From positions 2,600 to 11,317 of the forward strand of contig FR878602.1 in NCBI GenBank assembly GCA_000434535.1: a stretch of 8,718 bases of DNA. The letters are read 5' to 3'. A program made the translations under genes and the position numbers. This document shows positions 1 through 7,065 of the stretch, one piece after another; positions within the stretch are counted from its first letter, which is position 1, and each line of letters starts with the position of its first letter. A model generated the notes under the pieces. That model ran no database searches. It had not been told where the DNA came from and worked only from the letters and a program-made list of their open reading frames with translations. This DNA is from Collinsella sp. CAG:166 (GTDB lineage Bacteria; Actinomycetota; Coriobacteriia; Coriobacteriales; Coriobacteriaceae).

Positions 1-2314
1 CGAACGCTTTGAGCTGGGCTAGGATTTGCTGGGCTGCCGTATCATTCTCAAGATACGTCGAGAATGCGGCAGAGAGTTTTGACGCGTCCTTAAGATCTTC
101 GGGCGACAGCGCCTTAAACTGATCAGACTGCAAAAAGCCCTCAAACAGTTGGTTGGCAAGCGTTCCCACCTGCTGCATTTGCCCGGGCGTGAGTTCCAGA
201 CCGTCAAAGATGCCCGAGAAATCTGGGGCCGGTGCTTTGGCCATGATGTCACTAAAGTCGATATCCTTGCCAACGTCCGAAAGGTCAATGTCCAGACCGG
301 ACAAGTCAAGACCCGACAGGTCCATACCGCCGGCAACACCCGAGAGCACGGAGGTATCGAACGAGAACGCGCTCTTGAGCGCCGCCTCGTCCACACTGAA
401 CATGCTGCCCAGATCAACGCCTTGCTTGGCCTCGCCCTGCAGTTCGTCGAAGGTTTTGCCCGTAAAGACATCCGTCTCGGGGTGGGCGAGTTGCTCCTGC
501 ACAATCTGCGAATCGGCGGCGCGCTCCATAAGCTGGCGAGTCAGTGCATGCGTATAGGCAATACCCGGAGACAACGCGCTCGCGTTGGCGGTCTCGTTAG
601 GTCGCACCACACCCACAATGTGCACGTCGATACCGTCGGCAACCTTGGCCGTCATAAAGTCGGCATCGTCAGACATGTCAGTCCACATGCCGGTCTCTTC
701 GTTTTTGCGATACGCATCGGCCGGCGACAGCACCTTAAACGTCGTGGACAGCGCATCGTCGTAGGTAAAGTCGGCGCCGGTCTCGGGCGTCTCGACCCCA
801 CCGTCAGCCGTCATGGCGCTGTTAACCAGATCGTTGAGTTCATTGATATCCAACGCACCGATGCTGTAGAGCGTGTAGTCGCCCACCGTGCCGCGACTCG
901 AAAGCACCATCACGGCTTCGTTAGCAGACGTAGGCCAATGCCCCGCCACGACGTCGTATTGGCTGTCGAGCAGGCTCTGGTCGTCAATCATTTCGTTGAA
1001 GACCGAGGTTCCCATGGACTCCATGCTCACCGTTGCTGCCGAGCTCGCGCCGCCGCTCATGGCCTCGGTCATGGCATTGGGCACCAGACGCACGGGATTC
1101 TCGTCTCCCTTGCCCGCGCGATAGACAACCGGCGTTACTCCATAGCCGTACTGAATAGCGTTGACCTCTTTGTCGATGCCGTCGCCACCGGCATCGAGCC
1201 ATGCCTTAAAGCTCGTCATGTCGTTGGACTTAACACTTGCAAACATATCCTTTACGGCCGTGACCACGGGAATCTTATCGGTCCCCTTAATTTTGCCGTC
1301 GGTGCCGTCGTCGGACGAGCCCTCGCCGTTGGACGCCCCATCATCCGCAGCTCCCTGCCCGCCCATCATGGACGACAGGTCGTAATCCTGCTTGGAAATG
1401 GTGAGCGGGTAGCTCGAGAGCGTATCCTCCTCGACCTTTTTGATGTAGCCGTTTACGCCGTTGGACAGCGCTAGGATCGCCGCAATGCCGATAATGCCAA
1501 TCGAGCCCGCAAAGGCAGTCATGGCCGTGCGGCCCTTCTTGGTCATGAGGTTTCGGGCAGAAAGCCCCAGTGCCGTCACAAAGCTCATCGAGGTTTTGCG
1601 CGTAGGCTTAGCCTCGCGACGCGCGGCGTCAGCGACATCGAAAGGGTCGGAATCGTCGGTGATCTTGCCGTCCGCCAGGTTGACGATGCGCGTGGCGTAT
1701 AGGTATGCCAGCTCGGGATTGTGCGTGACCATAATAACCAGACGGTCGCGCGCCACGTCCTTGAGCAAGTCCATGACCTGCACGGACGTTGTGGAATCCA
1801 AGGCGCCGGTAGGCTCGTCGGCCAGCACAATCTCGGGATCGTTGATCAGGGCGCGGGCGATGGCCACACGTTGCATCTGCCCGCCCGAAAGCTGGCTCGG
1901 GCGCTTGTTAACGTGCTCGCCCAGGCCGACTTTCTCCAACGCCTCGCGCGCACGCTGACGGCGCTCGGCGTGTCCCACGCCCGTGAGCGTAAGCGCCAGC
2001 TCCACGTTTTCCAAAATGGTCTGATGCGGAATGAGGTTATAGCTCTGGAACACAAAGCCGATGCGGTTGTTGCGATAGGCATCCCAATCGCGATCGTGAA
2101 AGTCCTTGGTCGAGATGTCATCGATCAGCAGGTCGCCCGAGTCAAAGTGGTCGAGTCCGCCGATAACGTTGAGCATCGTAGTTTTGCCCGAGCCCGAGGG
2201 ACCCAGAATGGCCACGAACTCGTTATCGCGAAAAGCCAGGCTCACGTTATCGAGCGCCACCTGCGTAAACGACTGCGTGACGTACCTTTTGCAAATACCT
2301 TTGAGCTCCAGCAT
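1..2314 (-). CDS. ABC transporter, fused ATP-binding protein/FtsX-like permease (C-terminus beyond window)
   Basis: The first 771 residues of a fused ABC exporter are visible; the rest runs off the left edge. The N-terminal nucleotide-binding domain is complete: Walker [10 protein letters not shown] at residues 38-46, Q-loop Q90, signature LSGGQ at 142-146, Walker B ending in LADEP at 164-168 with catalytic E167, and H-loop H198. This is the MacB/LolD type of ATPase. After a linker, a first membrane helix lies near 263-285 ([20 protein letters not shown]), followed by a long extracytoplasmic region. That region opens with a D/G/S-rich stretch (about 305-345) and contains LSGLD-type repeats near 660-688. 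The remaining FtsX-type helices should lie outside the window. The ATG at 2314 has GAGAGG 9 bases upstream. Family members export peptides or lipids or act in envelope stress; the substrate cannot be read from the sequence. No frameshift was seen in the visible part. Confidence 0.93.
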   Translation of the reverse strand, partial: MLELKGICKRYVTQSFTQVALDNVSLAFRDNEFVAILGPSGSGKTTMLNVIGGLDHFDSGDLLIDDISTKDFHDRDWDAYRNNRIGFVFQSYNLIPHQTILENVELALTLTGVGHAERRQRAREALEKVGLGEHVNKRPSQLSGGQMQRVAIARALINDPEIVLADEPTGALDSTTSVQVMDLLKDVARDRLVIMVTHNPELAYLYATRIVNLADGKITDDSDPFDVADAARREAKPTRKTSMSFVTALGLSARNLMTKKGRTAMTAFAGSIGIIGIAAILALSNGVNGYIKKVEEDTLSSYPLTISKQDYDLSSMMGGQGAADDGASNGEGSSDDGTDGKIKGTDKIPVVTAVKDMFASVKSNDMTSFKAWLDAGGDGIDKEVNAIQYGYGVTPVVYRAGKGDENPVRLVPNAMTEAMSGGASSAATVSMESMGTSVFNEMIDDQSLLDSQYDVVAGHWPTSANEAVMVLSSRGTVGDYTLYSIGALDINELNDLVNSAMTADGGVETPETGADFTYDDALSTTFKVLSPADAYRKNEETGMWTDMSDDADFMTAKVADGIDVHIVGVVRPNETANASALSPGIAYTHALTRQLMERAADSQIVQEQLAHPETDVFTGKTFDELQGEAKQGVDLGSMFSVDEAALKSAFSFDTSVLSGVAGGMDLSGLDLSGLDIDLSDVGKDIDFSDIMAKAPAPDFSGIFDGLELTPGQMQQVGTLANQLFEGFLQSDQFKALSPEDLKDASKLSAAFSTYLENDTAAQQILAQLKAF

Positions 2315-2460
2315 GGACGGCAACCTCTCCCGCGCGGGCACGTTCACCCGCTCTCCTCCGCCGTTCGTATTCGACGCGTTTGTCCTACTCTATCCCCATT
2401 TTTCACCGACACCAGTGAGGAATGTAACAAACCGCGCCAAAAAACGAACGGGACGGCGCC
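2315..2460. other. Intergenic leader of the ABC transporter gene
   Basis: This stretch lies between the operon terminator and the ABC gene start and must hold the ABC promoter on the minus strand. Candidate hexamers were looked for; TAGAGT on the minus strand, near plus 2387-2392, is the best -10-like element but has no good -35 partner. GAGAGG just upstream of 2314 is the ribosome-binding site. No small gene was recognised. Confidence 0.4.
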
Positions 2461-2489
2461 CAAAAGAAGAGGTCCCGAGCGGGACCTCT
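2461..2489 (-). terminator. Rho-independent terminator of the thioredoxin/polyferredoxin operon
   Basis: A perfect 9-bp stem (AGAGGTCCC pairing with GGGACCTCT, 2468-2476 and 2481-2489) closes a 4-base loop. On the minus strand it is followed by TTCTTTT. It lies about 80 bases past the stop of the lipoprotein gene ending at 2569 and upstream of the ABC gene. It should therefore separate the two minus-strand transcripts. The plus-strand side has no T tract. Confidence 0.8.
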
Positions 2490-2568
2490 ATATGGTGGAG
2501 ATTATCTTGAAAGGCAGCGGACTACTCCGCACAGCGGCGCACGAGCTTCGCCATGCTTTACGCGTTTT

Positions 2569-3540
2569 CTACTGCTCGCTATTCGCAATCGCCTGGTCAA
2601 TAAGCTTGTCGAGCGCTGCGCGCTGCTCAGCGGAGCTGATGGCTCCCACGATTGGATCCCCTACGATGTTGCCATTCTGATCGATGACATACGTTGTCGG
2701 GAACGAGAACAAATTTGACGTAAACTTACCGGCATCGCTATCCGACTTAAACCAGATGTTCTTATATGTCACGCCCTTCTTGCTCAGCACGTCCTTGGCA
2801 TCTGCAATCTCGCCCTTGTTGCCATCGAGCGTAAAGGAATTGACGCCCACGACCTGGCCGCCCTTCTTGGCAAGCTCCTTATTCAGGTCCTCAAGGTCGC
2901 CCAACTCACCCACGCACGGCTTGCAAGTGGTGAACCAGAAGTTCATGACGGTGACCTTGTTCTTAGAGAACAGCTCGTCGCTGCTCACGTCGTTGCCATC
3001 CAGGTCTTTGCCCGTAAAGCTGGGGAACTTCGTCGCCTCGCTCGAAGCATTGGCACCAGCCGTCATGCCAGCGGCCGAAGCGTCGACGCTCTCGCCTGCG
3101 CTCGGCGTGCTTCCACAGCCAGGGAACTCCTTCTCCAAGCTCTCGAGCTTGTCCTCGATCTCCTTGATCTGCTGTGCACCGGCCTTGAGCGTCTTAAGCT
3201 CATCCGCCGTAAACTCATCCTTGGCGCCGTCGATGGTCTTGAGCAGGAAATCGCCGTAATTGCTGCCGTCCTCAATCATTGCCGATTCTTTATTTGCCGC
3301 ATTGAATACCTTTTCCCACAGCGCGTTATCACTCGAAAAGATATCGTTCTCCTTCTGCATGAGTTTTGCATACAACTCGGCAGCCTCGTCGGCATTGGTC
3401 GGCTTCTGCGCAGTGAGTTCTGCGATCTTAGGATCGGAGCCCGCAGATTCGCTCGCATTGCCACCGGGCGCCGAGCACGCCACAAGACACAAGGCCAGCA
3501 CCGGCACCATAAACAGGGCCGCAATCTTAGAAAGCTTCAT
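2569..3540 (-). CDS. TlpA/ResA-like thioredoxin-fold lipoprotein
   Basis: This is an extracytoplasmic thiol-disulfide oxidoreductase tethered to the membrane by a lipid. The 323-residue protein has a lipoprotein signal with lipobox LVAC (lipidated Cys22). A charged, probably helical segment follows (about 30-145), then a Ser/Ala/Gly-rich linker and a C-terminal thioredoxin domain (about 172-323). The active site WFTTCKPC has its cysteines at 206 and 209, and the cis-proline is in FPTTYVID (P281). CKPC in this setting is typical of TlpA/ResA reductases, not of DsbA-like oxidases. The start is set by the ribosome-binding site: GGAGG at 3548-3552 is 7 bases from the ATG at 3540 but only 1 base from the in-frame ATG at 3546. 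The gene lies 29 bases after the polyferredoxin and is probably the last gene of that operon. The N-terminal helical segment of about 115 residues is not part of the usual TlpA fold and is unrecognised. Confidence 0.93.
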   Translation of the reverse strand: MKLSKIAALFMVPVLALCLVACSAPGGNASESAGSDPKIAELTAQKPTNADEAAELYAKLMQKENDIFSSDNALWEKVFNAANKESAMIEDGSNYGDFLLKTIDGAKDEFTADELKTLKAGAQQIKEIEDKLESLEKEFPGCGSTPSAGESVDASAAGMTAGANASSEATKFPSFTGKDLDGNDVSSDELFSKNKVTVMNFWFTTCKPCVGELGDLEDLNKELAKKGGQVVGVNSFTLDGNKGEIADAKDVLSKKGVTYKNIWFKSDSDAGKFTSNLFSFPTTYVIDQNGNIVGDPIVGAISSAEQRAALDKLIDQAIANSEQ

Positions 3541-3569
3541 AGTCATTCCTCCGTTTTGTCGAAGCTTGT

Positions 3570-4472
3570 TTACTTTTTATCGGCGGTCAAGGGGAGCTTT
3601 TCCGCCGACACATCCAGGCCATAGCGATAGCTGATGGCATCGACAGGACAGGCCCCGATGCACTTTCCGCACCGGATGCATTCGGCATGATTGGGCGCGC
3701 GGACCACATCAACGTCCATCTGACAAACCCTTGAACACTTGCCGCACGAGACGCATTTGCACGCGTCAACCTGAATCCCCAACAAGGACACCCTATTCAT
3801 GAGCGCATAGAACGCGCCGAGCGGGCAAATCCATTTGCAGAAGGGGCGGTAGAACAAAACGCTCAGCACTACCACGGCAATGAGAACGGCAAGTTTCCAA
3901 GTAAAGAGCTGCCCCAGCGCAGATCGAATGCCGGCGTTGGCAATGGCCAGCGGAATGGCACCCTCGAGCACGCCCTGCGGACAGACGTACTTGCAAAAGA
4001 ATGGATCCCCCATCCCCAGGTCGTTGACCACCAGCACAGGCAGCAATACCACAGCAAACAGCAGCACAACGTATTTGATATACGTAAGCATCTTGAGCTT
4101 TTTTGTCGAAAGCTTTTTGCCGGGGATCTTGTGAAGCAGCTCCTGCAGCCAGCCAAACGGGCACAGAAAGCCGCATACAAAGCGTCCCAGCAGCACGCCG
4201 AGCAAAATGAGCGTACCGGTGACGTAGTAAGAAAAGTTGAACTTGGATGAACCTACCACCGCCTGGAACGACCCGATAGGGCACGCACCCGATGCCGCGG
4301 GGCACGAATAGCAATTAAGTCCAGGTACGCAGACTGTTTTTCCCGCGCCCTGATAGATGCTTCCTTTGGCAAAGTTTGGCAGGTGAATATTGGTGACCAG
4401 CGTCGCCGCCGCCTGAATGAATCCGCGAAATCGGGCCAAAACATGCGACGCAGTGTTTTCTCTTTTATCCAA
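3570..4472 (-). CDS. Membrane-bound 4Fe-4S polyferredoxin (NapH/MauN/YccM-like)
   Basis: A predicted membrane electron-transfer protein of 300 residues from the proposed TTG start. It has an N-terminal cysteine cluster (C48, C54, C57 and C64, the last in ACPIG) and three CxxxCP motifs of the NapH type: C100/C104 (CGFLCPFG), C160/C164 (CKYVCPQG) and C212/C216 (CKWICPLG). The C-terminus carries a two-cluster ferredoxin module, C240/C243/C246/C250 and C265/C268/C271/C275. Hydrophobic helices lie near 80-98, 133-150 and 193-208. Relatives pass electrons between the quinone pool or cytoplasmic donors and extracytoplasmic acceptors. The start is uncertain. The TTG at 4472 overlaps the stop of the upstream small gene (TTGGATAA), which suggests coupled translation, with GGAG about 10 bases upstream. 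An ATG at 4559 is in frame but has no ribosome-binding site and would run across most of the upstream gene. The downstream thioredoxin lipoprotein is a plausible electron acceptor. Confidence 0.9.
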   Translation of the reverse strand: MDKRENTASHVLARFRGFIQAAATLVTNIHLPNFAKGSIYQGAGKTVCVPGLNCYSCPAASGACPIGSFQAVVGSSKFNFSYYVTGTLILLGVLLGRFVCGFLCPFGWLQELLHKIPGKKLSTKKLKMLTYIKYVVLLFAVVLLPVLVVNDLGMGDPFFCKYVCPQGVLEGAIPLAIANAGIRSALGQLFTWKLAVLIAVVVLSVLFYRPFCKWICPLGAFYALMNRVSLLGIQVDACKCVSCGKCSRVCQMDVDVVRAPNHAECIRCGKCIGACPVDAISYRYGLDVSAEKLPLTADKK

Positions 4473-4611
4473 TTCCGATACACTCCAAGCACAGCCTAAT
4501 CGCTTTGGCCAGCACGGCATCCGCCTCGCCACGCATAACACCAAAGCACACCATGGCAATTCCGACGATCAACAAAGCGACCTGTACCACGGGTTTTACC
4601 GCTTTGAACAA
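4465..4611 (-). CDS. CD1871A-type small membrane protein with C-terminal CXXC motif
   Basis: A 48-residue protein. It has a short basic N-terminus (MFKAVKP), one hydrophobic helix at about 8-25, and a conserved-looking tail RGEADAVLAKAIRLCLEC ending in IGIG, with cysteines at 41 and 44. The GEA..VL.KAI..CLECIGIG pattern is how I remember the CD1871A family of CXXC proteins, named after a Clostridioides difficile gene of unknown function. The TTG start at 4611 has AAAGGAG (4620-4626) 8 bases upstream; an in-frame GTG at 4620 overlaps that ribosome-binding site and is unlikely. The stop overlaps the start of the polyferredoxin gene. By the positive-inside rule the N-terminus is cytoplasmic and the CXXC faces outside, on the same side as the TlpA-like lipoprotein. 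It could be a redox intermediate between the two larger partners; this role is inference. Confidence 0.82.
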   Translation of the reverse strand: MFKAVKPVVQVALLIVGIAMVCFGVMRGEADAVLAKAIRLCLECIGIG

Positions 4612-4643
4612 CCTGACCACTCCTTTCGTTACGCGACCATTGG

Positions 4644-4671
4644 ACCATATCGGCTATAAAATCCGTGTTAA
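4644..4671 (-). promoter_or_regulatory. Candidate promoter of the CXXC/polyferredoxin/thioredoxin operon
   Basis: On the minus strand TTAACA (plus 4666-4671; 5 of 6 matches to TTGACA) is followed after 16 bases by TATGGT (plus 4644-4649; 4 of 6 matches to TATAAT). Transcription would begin near 4637, about 25 bases before the TTG start at 4611. The site lies in the 90-base gap shared with the divergent regulator gene, so a regulator bound here could affect both directions. No equally good plus-strand promoter was found. Confidence 0.45.
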
Positions 4672-4701
4672 GCGCGATTTGAAATGTGCAAGGAGACTGT
4701 T

Positions 4702-5376
4702 ATGCGTATTTTGATCGTCGAAGACGAGCGAGCACTGTGCGATGCAATCGCGCGCAGCTTGCGAAACCTGGCGTACAGCGTCGACTGCTGTCACGACGGA
4801 CAGGAGGCGCTCGACCTACTGGACGTTGAGGCCTTCGACCTCGTGGTACTCGACCTCAACCTTCCCCGTATCGACGGCATGACCGTACTCAGGGAACTTA
4901 GGGAAACTGACTGCGAGACCAAGGTACTGATTCTGTCCGCACGTGGCGAAGTATCCGATAAAGTCGCCGGACTCGATGCCGGCGCCAACGATTACCTCAC
5001 CAAGCCGTTTCATCTGGACGAGCTTGCGGCAAGAATTCGCAGCCTTACCCTCAGACGCTTTACACAAAGCGACATAGTTTTAACCTGCGGAAAGCTCCGC
5101 TTTGACACCAAGGCGCGCATCGCTTCCGTGGACAGCGAGGCTCTATCTCTTACGCGCAAGGAAACGGGAATCTTGGAATACCTGATGTTTAATCAGGGGC
5201 GTCCGGTAAGCCAAGAGGAGCTTATCGAGCACGTTTGGGATAGCAGCGTGAACAGCTTTAGCAACGCAACCCGCGTTCATATCTCGTCACTCCGCAAAAA
5301 GCTACGCAGCGTTTTGGGATACGACCCGATTCGCAATCGGATTGGAGAGGGCTACGTTATGGAGGATAGCGAATGA
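4702..5376 (+). CDS. OmpR/PhoB-family response regulator
   Basis: A DNA-binding response regulator of 224 residues, the usual length for the family. The N-terminal receiver domain (about 1-115) shows the acidic pair E7/D8, phospho-acceptor D51 in VVLDLNLP, switch residue S79 in LILSARG and conserved K101 in LTKPF. The C-terminal winged helix (about 130-222) ends with RVHISSLRKKLRS and the wing GEGYVM. The start is the ATG at 4702, 6 bases after AAGGAG; an in-frame ATG at 4684 lies before that ribosome-binding site. The stop overlaps the start of the kinase gene (ATGA), so the two are cotranslated partners. The gene is divergent from the CXXC/polyferredoxin/thioredoxin operon across 90 bases, which makes that operon a natural target, but no operator was recognised. 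Confidence 0.95.
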   Translation: MRILIVEDERALCDAIARSLRNLAYSVDCCHDGQEALDLLDVEAFDLVVLDLNLPRIDGMTVLRELRETDCETKVLILSARGEVSDKVAGLDAGANDYLTKPFHLDELAARIRSLTLRRFTQSDIVLTCGKLRFDTKARIASVDSEALSLTRKETGILEYLMFNQGRPVSQEELIEHVWDSSVNSFSNATRVHISSLRKKLRSVLGYDPIRNRIGEGYVMEDSE

Positions 5377-6543
5377 AAAGGCTTTCGCTGCAATGGCGCA
5401 TAACGATTATGACGGCGCTGCTCACGTGCGCGGCATGCGTGCTGACGAACTGCCTGGTCGGCTATACGGGTATGCGCTACATGGATGCCATCGGCAGTGA
5501 CATCTCGGCCTTTACCGCAACCAGCGAAGATTCGCCCCAGGCGTTCGACCCAACGAAAGCGACCCTCGATAACGAGGTTACGATCGTCGTAAACGACGCA
5601 CAGGAGTCTTTTGGCACGACAGCCTGGCGCATCACGGCTGGAGTCACACTCCTTGGCGGCGTGCTGGCATACTTTGTGAGCGGCCGCGCACTCAAACCGC
5701 TACGGGCTTTTGCAGACCAGGTTGAGCGTGTGCAGCCTGACAACCTAAGCGAAATCAGACTCAGTGAAGATGTGCCCACCGAGCTACAACGATGCAGCGC
5801 CTCTTTCAACGACATGATCGCCCGTCTTGGCGAAGGGTTCTCTGCACAGCGTCAGTTTACCGGCAACGCCGCACACGAGCTGCGCACCCCGCTCGCCCTT
5901 ATGCAAGCACAGATTGAACTGTTTGTCTCCGAGCGCTCCAACTTACAATCCGAAACAGCCGAGCTGCTCGGCCTGCTACAAGAACAAACCGAGCGCATGT
6001 CTCGAATGGCCAAGGTATTGCTCGAGATGAGTGAGCTCCGCAGCGTCCCTTGCGAGGACGATGTGGAACTTGGTCCTTTGTCCGAAGAGGTCCTCACCGA
6101 CCTTGCGCCACTTGCCGAAAATAAGGGCATAGCCCTCAATTGTGCTGGAGACGCTTTAGTAATCGGGAGCGACACGCTCCTCTATCGGCTGGGGGTTAAC
6201 CTGCACGCTCCTCTATCGGCTGGTGTTTAACCTGGTCGAAAATGCCATCCGTTACAGCCGCACCGGCTCGACTGTCAACGTCTCCATCCGCGACAACGAC
6301 AGCCATGTGTTCCTGCGAGTCGAGGACCAGGGCCCGGGAATACCCAAGCAGTACCGAGAGAGCATCTTCCAGCCGTTCTTTCGTCTAGACAAATCCCGCA
6401 GCAGGGCATACGGCGGCGCAGGACTCGGGCTAGCGCTCGTTTGGGAGATTGCAGCGCTTCACGGTGGCGCTGTAGAGGTCGAAACAAGTTCCGAGAACGG
6501 AACCACCATGCTCGTGACCCTCTCAAAGGGGGCCACCACGTGA
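5373..6543 (+). pseudogene. Sensor histidine kinase, frameshifted by a tandem duplication
   Basis: The membrane sensor of the adjacent response regulator. The first frame encodes two membrane helices (about 9-30 and 86-104) flanking a small extracytoplasmic loop, a HAMP-like segment (105-158), and the dimerisation/phospho-acceptor helix with H168 in NAAHELRTPLA. At codon 270 the sequence enters an imperfect 31-bp repeat (6173-6234) and ends early at the TAA at 6228-6230. The catalytic domain continues from about 6223 to 6543 in another frame, with N-box NLVENAIRYS, DQGPGIP, FRLDKSRS and GAGLGLALVWEI all intact. Deleting either repeat copy joins the frames and gives a kinase of about 379 residues. 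All other kinase motifs are preserved, so the lesion is very recent or is an assembly error. ATG at 5373 follows GGAGG by 7 bases and overlaps the regulator's stop. Confidence 0.9.
6173..6234 (+). repeat. Imperfect 31-bp tandem duplication inside the kinase gene
   Basis: Two head-to-tail copies at 6173-6203 and 6204-6234 begin CACGCTCCTCTATCGGCTGG and end TTAACCTG. They differ at two positions, copy bases 21 and 23 (G/T and G/T). Copy 1 would encode LGVNL and copy 2 LVFNL at the same place before VENA. A length of 31 is not a multiple of three, so the second copy breaks the frame. Confidence 0.92.
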
Positions 6544-7045
6544 TCCGACTGTCCAGGAGTCCCACTCGACATTGTGAAACGCGTCCCAAAACTTGGACAT
6601 GAGAAATGGGAGACAGTTCGCATCTATGCCGAGGACGAAGTCCTGGCGGGGATTCAGGATGCGCAGAGGAAGCTTGCGGCAGAAAACCCCGACAGAATCG
6701 TGACCGTCGGCGGCAACTGTATGGTGTCGCCTGCCCTCTTCGATTACCTGCACGGGAAATACGAGAACGTTGGAATCGTCTGGATCTATGCGCATCCGGA
6801 TGTATCCACGCTGAATGATGGCTACCCCAACGCTCACGCCATGGTACTTGGCAGCCTTTTGGAACAGGGTGCACCGCAACTCGTTTCGCGGATGCGGCAT
6901 CCGGTGTTTAAGCCGAGCGATGTCCTGCATGTCGGGCTACAGCAGCTCCACGACTATCAGGAAGTTTGCTTAAACAAGCATAGGTGTTGCGGTTTTAGCC
7001 GATGTCCTCATGGAGGAAAACGACATGCTGGGTCTGTCTGATTAA
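6544..7045 (+). pseudogene. Arginase-family (ureohydrolase) remnant
   Basis: The open frame 6544-7041 has no convincing start; it begins right after the kinase stop, and the GTG at 6574 lacks a suitably spaced ribosome-binding site. The readable part resembles the middle of arginase/agmatinase-like proteins: DRIVTVGGNCMVS where GGD(H/C) is expected, VGIVWIYAHPDVST where xDAHxD is expected, then NAHAMVLGSLLEQG and FKPSDVLHVGLQ. The first aspartate of the DAHxD metal-ligand motif is replaced by tyrosine and the GGD aspartate by asparagine. After about 6970 similarity is lost. In the +1 frame, 6983-7045 reads GVAVLADVLMEENDMLGLSD and stop, which could be the family's C-terminal ADV...VVGL segment after an internal deletion. 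Both ends are missing and the metal site is damaged, so this is read as a decaying gene. Family assignment is from recalled motifs only. Confidence 0.62.
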
Positions 7046-7065
7046 AGTCCAACAGTTTCCATGAG

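Noticed and set aside
149..1474. Long plus-strand open frame of 441 codons opposite the ABC gene
   Set aside because: It is the antisense shadow of the ABC transporter frame, whose Walker motifs and membrane helix are unmistakable; the shadow has no recognisable domain and is rich in His/Arg/Val as expected of an antisense frame.
1721..2680. Plus-strand 319-codon frame crossing the ABC start and the intergenic terminator
   Set aside because: It runs antisense through the ATPase domain and across the hairpin terminator, with no family features or ribosome-binding site.
4640..4660. TTGGAC plus TATAAA as a plus-strand promoter for the response regulator
   Set aside because: The hexamers are only 9 bases apart, far below the usual 16-18, so the pair was not called.
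6275..6930. Minus-strand frames opposite the kinase catalytic domain and arginase remnant
   Set aside because: No start signals or domains; the plus strand has clear kinase and arginase motifs over the same bases.
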